From positions 124,001-188,000 of the forward strand of contig CAZYEX010000006.1 in assembly GCA_964646605.1 (NCBI GenBank): 64,000 bases of DNA. The letters run 5' to 3'. Positions 1 to 7,399 of the stretch are shown here, piece after piece. The stretch's first letter is position 1. The number at the start of each line of letters is the position of its first letter. The position numbers and the translations under genes are program-made. Under the pieces are notes generated by a model. That model did not search any database, was not told the origin of the DNA, and was given only the letters and a program-made list of their open reading frames with translations. Origin of the DNA: SBAX01 sp964646605 (GTDB lineage Bacteria > Planctomycetota > Phycisphaerae > UBA1845).

Positions 1-147
1 AACCTGCGGCTCTTTCCTCACCCGCGCGATGATCGCCCCCAGGCTGTGCAAAACTTCCTCGGTCAGGATGTTCACGCCCGGTTCCGTCCGAAACTCGATC
101 GCGGCGTGTGAACCGTCCGTCTTGAGGCTGACCTGCGTACTACTCAT
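1..147 (-). CDS. enoyl-CoA hydratase/isomerase family protein, N-terminal part
   Basis: Only the first 49 codons lie in the window; the gene runs off the left edge. The reading frame starts at an ATG inside the 3' end of the upstream 3-hydroxyacyl-CoA dehydrogenase gene (8-base overlap), so the two are almost certainly co-translated. The residues (VSLKTDGSHAAIEF, then GVNILTEEVLHSLG) have the opening beta-strand and the x-N-x-L-x-x-x-x-L pattern of the crotonase family, where this strand leads to the first helix. In a beta-oxidation cluster it would hydrate enoyl-CoA, giving the substrate for the neighbouring dehydrogenase. The oxyanion-hole and catalytic Glu regions lie outside the window, so hydratase versus isomerase cannot be decided. 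Confidence 0.6.
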   Translation of the reverse strand, partial: MSSTQVSLKTDGSHAAIEFRTEPGVNILTEEVLHSLGAIIARVRKEPQV

Positions 148-994
148 AGCCGAAGAATCCCTGTTTGGTTTTTCGCCCCAGCCGCCCGGCATCCACCATT
201 TTACGCAAAAGCGGGCAAGGGCGGTAGCGGTCCTCACCCAGGTCGCGGTGCAGGACCTCCAGGATGAAAAGGCACACGTCAAGGCCGATAAGGTCGGCGA
301 GGGCGAGCGGCCCCATCGGGTGGTTCATTCCCAATTTCATGATTTCGTCGATAGCGGCGGCCTCGGCCACACCGTCTTGAAGGCAAAAGATCGCCTCGTT
401 GATCATCGGCATCAGAATGCGATTCGACACGAATCCGGGATGGTCGTTGCACTGCACCGGCGTCTTTCCCAGGGCTTCGGCACACGCGACGGTGCGCTTT
501 ACGGTGTCGTCGCTGGTTTGTAGCCCCTTGACGACCTCGACCAGTTTCATCAGCGGAACGGGGTTGAAAAAATGCATGCCGATAAAGCGCTCGGGATGAT
601 CCATCCCCGAGGCGAGTTTGGTGATACTGATGCTGCTGGTGTTCGTGGCGAGGATGCCGTCCTCGGTGAGCCGAGTTTGAGCGGATTTGAGGATTTCAGA
701 TTTGATATCCGGTCTTTCCGTAGCCGCCTCGATGATCAGCGGGCAAGCGGGCGCTTCGCCCATGCTCCCAATGGGGTGAATGCGGCTCTTGGTCGCGGCC
801 GCGTCCTCGGCCTTCAACGAACCCTTCTGCGCCGCCCGGTCCAGCATCTTCTCAATGAACGCGACCCCCTCATCAAGCGCTCTAGGAATCGCGTCGTTGA
901 GGTACACGTCGTATCCATTCTGTGCGAAAACCTGGGCGATCCCCCGCCCCATGGTGCCCGCGCCGATGACGATGATTGTCTTCTTCACTGCCAT
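140..994 (-). CDS. 3-hydroxybutyryl-CoA dehydrogenase
   Basis: This 284-residue protein has the usual length of short-chain 3-hydroxyacyl-CoA dehydrogenases, which oxidise 3-hydroxyacyl-CoA to 3-oxoacyl-CoA with NAD. The N-terminus carries the Rossmann motif VIGAGTMGRGIAQ. The middle has MHFFNPVPLMKLVEVV, which holds the catalytic His region of the family, followed by NHPGFVSNRILMP and a C-terminal helical domain ending in KTKQGFFGYE. The ATG at 994 is preceded by GGGAGGTG at good spacing. It overlaps the downstream enoyl-CoA hydratase start by 8 bases. With the two acyl-CoA dehydrogenases further upstream it forms a compact fatty-acid or branched-chain acyl-CoA oxidation (or butyrate-type) cluster. 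Confidence 0.93.
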   Translation of the reverse strand: MAVKKTIIVIGAGTMGRGIAQVFAQNGYDVYLNDAIPRALDEGVAFIEKMLDRAAQKGSLKAEDAAATKSRIHPIGSMGEAPACPLIIEAATERPDIKSEILKSAQTRLTEDGILATNTSSISITKLASGMDHPERFIGMHFFNPVPLMKLVEVVKGLQTSDDTVKRTVACAEALGKTPVQCNDHPGFVSNRILMPMINEAIFCLQDGVAEAAAIDEIMKLGMNHPMGPLALADLIGLDVCLFILEVLHRDLGEDRYRPCPLLRKMVDAGRLGRKTKQGFFGYE

Positions 995-1046
995 AATATG
1001 ACACCTCCCATCCGAGCCCGGAGCGCCAGCGACGGGCCTGAGTCGT

Positions 1047-1072
1047 GTAGCGCCACCCCTCGTGGGTGGCGC
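1047..1072. repeat. REP-like hairpin, family A
   Basis: A 26-base hairpin with arms GCGCCACCC and GGGTGGCGC, preceded by GTA. Its exact reverse complement occurs at 1575-1600, on the other side of the 1217-1552 nucleotidyltransferase gene. Relatives occur near 31715, 34404, 35899, 37055, 40657 and 59338, all outside genes or touching stop codons. It could act as a transcript end or a mobilised REP unit. Confidence 0.8.
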
Positions 1073-1137
1073 AGGACCCGCATCGACGCGGCTTGTCTGC
1101 GGCGCTCAACTTCTCCGGGCACCGCGCCCTCTCACAC

Positions 1138-1206
1138 CCCGTAGGGGTGTCCGAAAATAGCCCGGCGTTTCAACGCTGGGCTACTTTCGTGCCGTGCCTA
1201 CGGCAC
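1138..1206. repeat. intergenic hairpin repeat, family B
   Basis: A composite palindromic segment. A stem TAGCCC...GGGCTA encloses GGCGTTTCAACGC (1158-1183), and a second hairpin GTGCCG...CGGCAC lies at 1189-1206. The core TTTCAACGCTGGG recurs at about 53950-53975 inside the inverted-repeat element there, so this is a dispersed family and not a gene-specific signal. It lies between the dehydrogenase gene and the 1217-1552 nucleotidyltransferase, in a spacer with no coding potential. Confidence 0.6.
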
Positions 1207-1216
1207 TCGCCGGATA

Positions 1217-1552
1217 CTACATCGCGGAACCGATGACATAAATGGTTCGGGTGTTTCCTAGGATTAGCTTGCGTCGCATCCAGTTCTTGCTTTGCTCGAT
1301 GCAGTCGCGTTCCACGATGTCCACGGGACGGCCGACGAGCGCCGCGAGTTCGTTTTCCGCCCGTACCATTCCGAACAGCGTCCAACTCGCGGAAGGATCG
1401 AACGTCACCAGAAAGTCCACGTCGCTCTCCGGGCCGAAGTCGTCGCGGAGGATCGAACCGAAGACCTCCAACTTGTTGATCTTCCACCGGCGACAGTAGT
1501 CTTCTAGGGCGTCGTAGGGCAGTTCGATCGGCAGTGTCAGGCGTTCGACCAT
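1217..1552 (-). CDS. MNT-type nucleotidyltransferase domain protein
   Basis: A 111-residue minimal nucleotidyltransferase of the MNT superfamily. The signature VFGSILRDDF followed by GPESDVDFLV gives the G-S-x10-D-x-D metal-binding pattern (around residues 32-47). Family knowledge: such proteins often act with a HEPN toxin, as AMP-transferring antitoxins. No HEPN gene is next to it in either direction, so it is an orphan here. It lies inside an acyl-CoA oxidation cluster and is bracketed by two exact inverted copies of the family A hairpin (1047-1072 and 1575-1600), which suggests that it arrived as a unit. The start is the ATG at 1552. The target nucleotide and partner are unknown. Confidence 0.8.
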   Translation of the reverse strand: MVERLTLPIELPYDALEDYCRRWKINKLEVFGSILRDDFGPESDVDFLVTFDPSASWTLFGMVRAENELAALVGRPVDIVERDCIEQSKNWMRRKLILGNTRTIYVIGSAM

Positions 1553-1574
1553 TCTTCCTCATTCCAAACGGGGT

Positions 1575-1600
1575 GCGCCACCCACGAGGGGTGGCGCTAC
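1575..1600. repeat. REP-like hairpin, family A, inverted copy
   Basis: Exact reverse complement of the 26-base hairpin at 1047-1072. It lies 22 bases upstream of the 1217-1552 gene start and 22 bases past the stop of the second nucleotidyltransferase gene (1623-1934). Confidence 0.8.
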
Positions 1601-1622
1601 ATTTCGCCTAGCAAGTAGCGGA

Positions 1623-1934
1623 TCATGCGGCATAGAGGGATCGCCGAGATTCATTCACGCCGCGAAGGAAATAGGGGTTGCGAATGCTCCGGGGGGTCAC
1701 CAGATCCACCCGTCGCTGAAAAAGCAACTGCAACTCGCCAAGCAGTCCGAAATAGGCGTCAGCGAGCTTGGCGGGTTCCAGCGGTTTGAACTCCACGAGG
1801 AGGTCGAGGTCGCTTCGTGCCGGATCAAAGCTGCCGTCGGCGGCGGACCCGAACACTTCCAGGCGAGCGACGTTGAATCGTCGGCAGAGTTCCTCGATCG
1901 CAAACCGGTTGTCCTGCACGACTGCGGCGACCAT
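1623..1934 (-). CDS. MNT-type nucleotidyltransferase domain protein (second copy)
   Basis: A second small nucleotidyltransferase of about 103 residues with VFGSAADGSFDPARSDLDLL, again giving G-S-x10-D-x-D. It is only distantly similar to the 1217-1552 protein, so the pair is not a recent tandem duplication. An in-frame codon further upstream (1961) would overlap the acyl-CoA dehydrogenase gene. The ATG at 1934, just 4 bases after that gene's stop, is the natural start. The gene is translationally tied to the acyl-CoA dehydrogenase and has no HEPN partner nearby. It may be an orphan antitoxin or a general nucleotidyltransferase; its substrate cannot be told from sequence. Confidence 0.78.
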   Translation of the reverse strand: MVAAVVQDNRFAIEELCRRFNVARLEVFGSAADGSFDPARSDLDLLVEFKPLEPAKLADAYFGLLGELQLLFQRRVDLVTPRSIRNPYFLRGVNESRRSLYAA

Positions 1935-1938
1935 GGCG

Positions 1939-3078
1939 TTATCCTGCCAATCCTCTTGCAATCACCAAGCGATGGATCTCGCTGGTGCCTTCGTACAGTT
2001 CCGTGATCTTCGCATCGCGCAGGAACCGTTCCACCGGGTAATCGCAGATGTATCCGTACCCGCCGAAGACCTGGACGGCGTGGTTGGCGCAGCGCGAGGC
2101 GGTTTCGCTGGCGAAGAGCTTGGCCATCGCCGCGGCCAATCCGTACTCGTGGCCGTGGTCTTTGAGCCACGCGGCCCGGTAGGTCAGCAATCGTGCGCCC
2201 TCGACCCCCACGGCCATGTCCGCGATCTTGTTCTGAATAGCCTGGAACTTGCCGATCGGCTGATTGAACTGCACCCGCGTTCGGGCGTACTTCGTCGCTT
2301 CGTAGAGACACGCCTGGGCGATGCCAAGAGCCTGGGCGGCGATCCCGATCCGCCCGCCGTCCAAAGTCGTGAGGGCCACCCGCATTCCTCGCCCGCGCTC
2401 GCCGAGCAGCGCGTCACGGGGCACCACGCAATCCTCAAAGACGAACTCCGCCGTCGACGAGCACTTGATCCCCAGCTTCTTTTCGAGCTTGCCGACGCGC
2501 AATCCCGGCGTGGGTTTCTCGACGATGAATGCGCTCAATCGGCGCTTGGGTTCATCCGGATCGGTGACGGCGATGAGCACCATCACGCCCGCTTCCTTGC
2601 CGTTGGTGACGAAAATCTTCGTGCCGGTAATGTGCCAGCCGTCGTCCTTGAGCACCGCCCGGCACGTCGCGGCCCCGGCATCGCTCCCGCTGCCCGGTTC
2701 CGTCAACGACAGGCATCCCACCGTCTTGCCCGACGCCAGCCCGGGAAGGTATTTCTTTTTTTGCTCCTCGGTTCCGAACTTTTGGATCGGTTCGACGCAC
2801 AGAGAGCCATGAGCGCTGAGGAACACTCCGGTCCCGGCACAAGCCTTGGAAATTTCCTCGACGACGATCGTCGAAGCAAGCGTCCCCATGCCCGCCCCGC
2901 CGTATTTCTCCGGAATGCTGATTCCGAATAGCCCGAGTTCGGCAAGTTGGTCGCGCAGTTCATCCGGCATGGCGGCTTCGCGGTCGCGCTGTTCAGCCCC
3001 CTTGGCCACCTCCTTGAAGGCGAACCCCCGAACCTGCTGCTGCAACATCCGATGATCGTCGTCGAACTCGAAGTCCAT
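1939..3078 (-). CDS. acyl-CoA dehydrogenase
   Basis: A 379-residue FAD-dependent acyl-CoA dehydrogenase that desaturates acyl-CoA at C2-C3 and passes electrons to ETF. The N-terminal helical domain includes GLFGISIPEKYGGAG, the middle beta domain has CLSLTEPGSGSDAG, and the C-terminal helical domain holds VQVFGGYGYICDYPVER and ELYEGTSEIHRLVIARGLAG. The Glu in YEGTSEIHR is the catalytic base position of short-chain members. A TTG at 3084 is also in frame, but the ATG at 3078 matches the family start (MDFEF). It begins about 10 bases after the stop of the upstream acyl-CoA dehydrogenase, so the two are one operon. Substrate chain length is not resolved. Confidence 0.93.
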   Translation of the reverse strand: MDFEFDDDHRMLQQQVRGFAFKEVAKGAEQRDREAAMPDELRDQLAELGLFGISIPEKYGGAGMGTLASTIVVEEISKACAGTGVFLSAHGSLCVEPIQKFGTEEQKKKYLPGLASGKTVGCLSLTEPGSGSDAGAATCRAVLKDDGWHITGTKIFVTNGKEAGVMVLIAVTDPDEPKRRLSAFIVEKPTPGLRVGKLEKKLGIKCSSTAEFVFEDCVVPRDALLGERGRGMRVALTTLDGGRIGIAAQALGIAQACLYEATKYARTRVQFNQPIGKFQAIQNKIADMAVGVEGARLLTYRAAWLKDHGHEYGLAAAMAKLFASETASRCANHAVQVFGGYGYICDYPVERFLRDAKITELYEGTSEIHRLVIARGLAG

Positions 3079-3087
3079 GCGCAACGC

Positions 3088-4230
3088 CTACAATTCCAGC
3101 AAATGTTTGGCGATAATGACCCGTTGAATCTGGCTCGACCCTTCCCCGATTTCGCAGAGTTTCGCGTCGCGCATGTACCGTTCGACGGGAACCTCCTTCG
3201 TATATCCGTTGCCGCCGTGAATCTGAATGGCGTCCAGGCACGCCCGCGTAGCCATCTCGCTGGTGAAGAGCTTGGCCATCGACGCCTCGATGTTGCTGGG
3301 CTGACCCGCGTCGGAAAGAATGCCCGCCTTTCGCGTCAGCAGACGCCCCGCGTCGACCTCCAGGGCCATGTCCGCGAGCATGAACTGGATCGACTGATGC
3401 TCGAAAATCGGCTTGCCGAAGGCCGTCCGCTGTTTGGCATAGGACAACGATTCCTCCAACGCCCCACGAGCCAGCCCCACCGACATCGCCGAAATCGTGA
3501 TCCGCCCGCGCTCCAGAACCTTCATCGCATCAATGAACCCCTCGTGGAGCTTCCCGCAGAGGTTTTCCCTCGGGATGCGCACGTTCTCGAACGTCAGACC
3601 GACCGTGTCCGACGCCCGCATCCCGAACTTGTCCTCTTTGGGACCGATGAGCAGACCGGGCGTCCCACGGTCGACGAGAAACGCACTGATCCCCTTGGCG
3701 CCGCCTTCAGGCTTGGTGCGCGCCGTCACCACATACACGCCCGCGTAATGTCCGTTCGTGATCCATTGCTTCGCGCCGTTCAATACCCATGCGTCGCTGT
3801 CCAACGTGGCCGTGGTCGTCAGCGCCGCCGCATCGCTCCCGCAACCCGGCTCCGTCAAACACCACGCGCCGAGATATTCACCCGCCGCGAGCTTGGGAAG
3901 ATACTTCGCCTTCTGCGTTTCGTTGGCGGCCCGGATGATATGCGCCGAACAAAGAGCGTTGTGGGCGTCGAGCATCAGCGCCGTCGCCCCGCAATGCCGA
4001 GCGATCTCCTCCATGATGACCGACGCCCCGAGGTCGCCCAGCCCCGCCCCGCCGTATTCCGTGGGGGTGAAAATGCCCAGGAATCCGAGCTCGGCCAGTT
4101 TCTGAACCAGCTCGCGAGGGATGTCCGCCTCCCGATCCCAGCGCCGAGCGTTGGGCTTAATGTGCTCAGCCGCAAAGCGCCGGGCCACATCCTGTAGGGC
4201 AACCAATTCCTCGGATAGCTCGAAGTCCAT
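3088..4230 (-). CDS. acyl-CoA dehydrogenase
   Basis: A 380-residue acyl-CoA dehydrogenase and first gene of the minus-strand cluster. It shares the layout of its neighbour: ELGFLGIFTPTEYGGAGLG, CLTEPGCGSDAAAL, IQIHGGNGYTKEVPVERYMR and GEGSSQIQRVIIAKHLL. The catalytic Glu is kept in EGSSQIQR. A longer frame opens further upstream, but the ATG at 4230 gives MDFELSEELVALQ, the normal family N-terminus, and has AAGGA seven bases upstream. The two dehydrogenases are paralogues but clearly diverged, so they probably take different acyl-CoAs. Short or branched chains are likely by similarity of the C-terminal motif, though that is inference. Confidence 0.93.
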   Translation of the reverse strand: MDFELSEELVALQDVARRFAAEHIKPNARRWDREADIPRELVQKLAELGFLGIFTPTEYGGAGLGDLGASVIMEEIARHCGATALMLDAHNALCSAHIIRAANETQKAKYLPKLAAGEYLGAWCLTEPGCGSDAAALTTTATLDSDAWVLNGAKQWITNGHYAGVYVVTARTKPEGGAKGISAFLVDRGTPGLLIGPKEDKFGMRASDTVGLTFENVRIPRENLCGKLHEGFIDAMKVLERGRITISAMSVGLARGALEESLSYAKQRTAFGKPIFEHQSIQFMLADMALEVDAGRLLTRKAGILSDAGQPSNIEASMAKLFTSEMATRACLDAIQIHGGNGYTKEVPVERYMRDAKLCEIGEGSSQIQRVIIAKHLLEL

Positions 4231-4389
4231 GGGAGTTCCTTGGCAATCTCCTCGTCTGCCGCGGGCCGGATCACCCCGCCGCAGCCGCTCCATCCATCAT
4301 AGCCGGTCGCCCCGAAGCGGTCACGCGGCTTGACCCCCCCACCCTCCGCTCATACCGTGCCCTCAACGGGCCCCAACTACGCCCACCCG

Positions 4390-4476
4390 GGAGGAGTGGC
4401 CGAGTGGCTGAAGGCGACGGTCTTGAAAACCGTTAGGCTCGAAAGGGTCTCGGGGGTTCGAATCCCTCCTCCTCCG
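4390..4476 (+). tRNA. tRNA-Ser(UGA)
   Basis: An 87-base class II tRNA. The acceptor stem GGAGGAG (4390-4396) pairs with CTCCTCC (4469-4475). The anticodon stem ACGGT/ACCGT (4417-4421, 4429-4433) encloses loop CTTGAAA with anticodon TGA (4424-4426). A long variable arm follows, and the T-arm has loop TTCGAAT (4457-4463). The discriminator is G and CCA is not encoded. Its last bases, CGAATCCCTCCTCCTCCGT (4459-4477), are repeated exactly at 7169-7187 in the degenerate tRNA beyond the next gene. Confidence 0.96.
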
Positions 4477-4529
4477 TTGATGGTGCGCGACGACGGCCGG
4501 CACTGGGGGTAACCTTGCTCACGGACGGG

Positions 4530-7043
4530 ATGGGGAGTTCCCAACGCTTGCCGGCGCTTCAAGCGCCCCGCCCGCGTCGCTTGGCGTCAGGGCAACGCTG
4601 CGGTGCGCGTTACGCATGGACGGTTCTACTCGCCGGATCGATCCTCGACCGTCAGGCAACCGCATCGCCTCGTCCCGATCCACGGTTCAGCCGCTCCGCG
4701 GAACCGCTCGTTCATGTTTCTCCACCCGGGCCTTCCTATCCCGTTCGATCGTCGTCGTTCGGCGCGGACGTAGCACTGGGCGGCCACAACGAAGTGACCA
4801 TCGCCGTCAGCCCCGTCGATCCGCTCAATCTGGCCATGTCCTCGCTGCACCAATACCGCGTCTCCATCGATGGGGGCGCGAGTTGGAGCGCGGCTTCGCC
4901 TAGTCCCATGCCCAGCGACTACAACCGTTCGGGTGATCCGTCACTCGCGTTCGATAGCCACGGCAGACTCTGCTACACAAGCCTGGGAACCAAAATGTCC
5001 GGGGGCGGGGTGGACGCGTTCGTCAGTGAACTGAATCCGACAACCGGCGAGCTGTTGGCTGGTCCGGTGCGCGTGACCACTTCGGGGCTGAGTTCGTTTG
5101 CCGACAAGCCGTGGCTCGCCGCCGATCAGTCGGCGGTTAGTCCGTTTCAGGATCGTCTCTATCTGGTGTGGACGCAATTCGAGGCCACACGGAACGTCTT
5201 CGTTTCGTACTCCGCCGACCACGGCGCAACCTGGTCGCCTCCCGTCCAGATCTCGGAGGAGTCTGATTTCCTTCCGTGGCCGGCGCATGTCGCGGCGGCG
5301 CCCAACGGCGACGTGTACGTGGCCTACCACGTGCAGACCGGCTTCATGTGCAACCCGGACGGCGTGAGCGGCAAGGTGTTCGTAGCCCGCTCGACCGACG
5401 GCGGGACGACGTTTCCACAGAAGACGCTCGCCTTCGGTCCGGGCGAGGCCGACATCACGTTCAACATTCAACATTGCGCCAGCGGTGCGATCCCGAACAC
5501 CGATTTCTGGATGCAGGGCAGCGCCCAGGCGTGGGCATTGCCTGATCTTTTGCAAACCGGCGTGGTCTCGGTCGTGGCCAATGACGACCCCGACAATGTC
5601 CACGGCAGCGGCGACGACGGCGACGTATTCATCGCTCGCTCACAAGATCATGGGCAGACCTGGGGAACTCCCATGCGTGTGGAACACGGACCGGGCACGT
5701 CTTTGCAGGTCTTCCCGACGGCCGCGATCGATCCGTTCACAGGGTGTGTTGCGGTCCTATGGTACGACACCCGCAACGAAACGACGAACGCGGCCGGGAA
5801 CTACCTGCTCGATGTGTTCTACAGCCTCAGCGGCGACGGTGGGCTGACCTTCGCGCCGGACGTACAAATCAACGACGTGCCGTTCGATCCGGATGCGAAC
5901 GCGCCGATCCGCTACGTCGGCCCTCCGCCCACGCGACGGATCGGCGAATACGTCGGCGTGGCCGTCGGGGACGGCGACCTCCACGCCGCCTGGACCGGCA
6001 ACAACGTAGGCAGTCAGCAAGCCATCGCGGACTCCGTACCCGTGACCTGCGGCGCCACCCCCCCCCCACCGCCGGAACCCGACCCCTCCGGCGTGCGGCG
6101 CAATCGCTTCGTTTCGCTTTTCGTGCCGCAGCCGATCGAGGGACCGTCGCTGACGGCGCTACGCGTCCGGCTCAACGATCTTCAGAATCCCCAGCCGCCC
6201 AACGCAGCCTGCTGTCCATCGCCGGATTTCAGCACGTTTGAGGCCGACACGTGTTCGGCAGCGAACGAAGCTATCGGTTGTGTTCGTTGGGTCGGCCCGC
6301 CACAGGTGTTTCTCGAGTCCCAGGACAACCCCGCGATTGGAGAATTCCGGGCTGCGCGACTGCAATGTACGCCCCTCTATCACGACTGGAGCAGCGAAGG
6401 ATTGATCCACGTTTTCGGCGCGGAGGTCGTGTCCAGCTCGACCTACGGCGCCGAGAACGTTGCGGTCGTCTGCAAGGGTACGGAGGACGACTGTGACATG
6501 GTCTCCGCCGCGCTCACGCTGGCCACGGCCCGGCACGGCGACGTCGCGGCCGCGTTCAATCCGCCGGACTCGTCCACCCAGCCCGACGCCCTGGACATCG
6601 CCAACCTGGTCAACAAGTTCAAGAGCCTGCCTGGAGCGCCGAGCAAGGTCAGCGCGCAGTTGCAGCCCAACCTCCCCGACCCCAACGCCGACCTGAACGC
6701 GCTGGACATCGCCACCTGCGTGGATGCCTTCCGCGCCTTGGCTTACCGGTTCAGCGGCCCGTGCCCCTGCCCCTCACAGGTGCCATGTGATGTCACTGCG
6801 TGTACGGATTCGTCGCAGTGTACCGGCCCCCACGGGGCCGGCGCGCGCTGCATCCGCACCTGCGTATCGGGCCCGAGCACGGGGCTTCCCTGCCTCGGCG
6901 ATGTACACTGTGGACGCTGCGCGGGCGGGACCCGACCCGACGCCCCATGCGACGCGGACGCCGGCTGCCCGGACGCCCTCTGTGACCCCGGCGTGTGCGG
7001 CCCCGGCTTTTGTCGAGACCGCTGCGAACGCTGCACGCCTTAG
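4530..7043 (+). CDS. secreted BNR-repeat (sialidase-fold) protein with Cys-rich dockerin-like tail
   Basis: An 837-residue protein. Residues about 60-510 form a propeller with five Asp-box (BNR) motifs: SIDGGASWS, SADHGATWS, STDGGTTF, SQDHGQTWG and SGDGGLTF. These mark the sialidase fold but are not proof of sialidase activity, and I do not see a clear catalytic Arg triad. After a proline linker (about 510) comes a module of about 220 residues beginning GVRRNRFVSLF. It includes WVGPPQVFLESQD and two dockerin-like stretches, ALDIANLVNKF and ALDIATCVDAF. The last 90 residues are a Cys-rich tail ending CRDRCERCTP. The module and tail recur in the 7400-15175 protein. The ATG at 4530 is preferred over a TTG at 4515. 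The signal peptide is weak (YAWTVLLAGSI after a long basic stretch). The start lies 53 bases from tRNA-Ser. Confidence 0.8.
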   Translation: MGSSQRLPALQAPRPRRLASGQRCGARYAWTVLLAGSILDRQATASPRPDPRFSRSAEPLVHVSPPGPSYPVRSSSFGADVALGGHNEVTIAVSPVDPLNLAMSSLHQYRVSIDGGASWSAASPSPMPSDYNRSGDPSLAFDSHGRLCYTSLGTKMSGGGVDAFVSELNPTTGELLAGPVRVTTSGLSSFADKPWLAADQSAVSPFQDRLYLVWTQFEATRNVFVSYSADHGATWSPPVQISEESDFLPWPAHVAAAPNGDVYVAYHVQTGFMCNPDGVSGKVFVARSTDGGTTFPQKTLAFGPGEADITFNIQHCASGAIPNTDFWMQGSAQAWALPDLLQTGVVSVVANDDPDNVHGSGDDGDVFIARSQDHGQTWGTPMRVEHGPGTSLQVFPTAAIDPFTGCVAVLWYDTRNETTNAAGNYLLDVFYSLSGDGGLTFAPDVQINDVPFDPDANAPIRYVGPPPTRRIGEYVGVAVGDGDLHAAWTGNNVGSQQAIADSVPVTCGATPPPPPEPDPSGVRRNRFVSLFVPQPIEGPSLTALRVRLNDLQNPQPPNAACCPSPDFSTFEADTCSAANEAIGCVRWVGPPQVFLESQDNPAIGEFRAARLQCTPLYHDWSSEGLIHVFGAEVVSSSTYGAENVAVVCKGTEDDCDMVSAALTLATARHGDVAAAFNPPDSSTQPDALDIANLVNKFKSLPGAPSKVSAQLQPNLPDPNADLNALDIATCVDAFRALAYRFSGPCPCPSQVPCDVTACTDSSQCTGPHGAGARCIRTCVSGPSTGLPCLGDVHCGRCAGGTRPDAPCDADAGCPDALCDPGVCGPGFCRDRCERCTP

Positions 7044-7113
7044 CCCGCGGCGAGGCGCGCCGCTCGCCCATTTGACGCCTTCGCCCCGGCCGGTAACCTA
7101 TCCTTGATCCAAC

Positions 7114-7186
7114 GGGGACGTAGCTCCGATGGCAGAGCGCCGCGTTCGCGATGCGAAGGTCGAGGGTCCGAATCCCTCCTCCTCCG
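7114..7186 (+). pseudogene. degenerate tRNA-Ala(CGC)-like sequence
   Basis: A 73-base sequence that follows the intact tRNA-Ala at 15271-15343 through the D-arm, anticodon CGC (7147-7149) and into the T-arm. Several pairs are broken: acceptor positions 5:68 (A-C) and 6:67 (C-T), and the top of the anticodon stem (C-A). The T-loop is TCCGAAT, and the discriminator is G instead of A. Its 3' part is identical to the 3' end of tRNA-Ser (19-base repeat, 4459-4477 and 7169-7187), so it looks like a mosaic of the two tRNAs. It is probably a dead or poorly functional copy. The flanking spacer 7044-7399 (356 bases) shows no other gene; it holds a short A-rich run near 7265. Confidence 0.7.
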
Positions 7187-7399
7187 TGTCCCCCCCGCCC
7201 GCAACGAATCGGCGACCCCGGCTCTCACGATTGAGAATCCTCACGGGGTCACCGGCCCAGCCCCCAAAAAAAGCAAAACCACTTGACGGCGTCGCCCTCT
7301 CGTGGTACGAACGTATCCAAATCTCCCAATCTTGCGTCGGTTAAGTGAGCAACGAATGCCGCGGCGGGCGGGCGACTCGCGCGTAAACGGAGCACTTTC

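Noticed and set aside
4615..7036. Several 60-165-residue open frames in other frames and on the opposite strand of the BNR gene
   Set aside because: They are antisense or out-of-frame shadows of a G+C-rich gene; no domain, start signal or conserved motif.
4530..7043. Calling the BNR protein a true sialidase
   Set aside because: Asp-boxes mark only the fold; I see no clear catalytic Arg triad, Tyr/Glu pair or FRIP motif.
4390..7187. A standard integrative element using tRNA-Ser
   Set aside because: The 19-base repeat is suggestive, but there is no integrase or other mobility gene and the right end lies inside another tRNA-like sequence.
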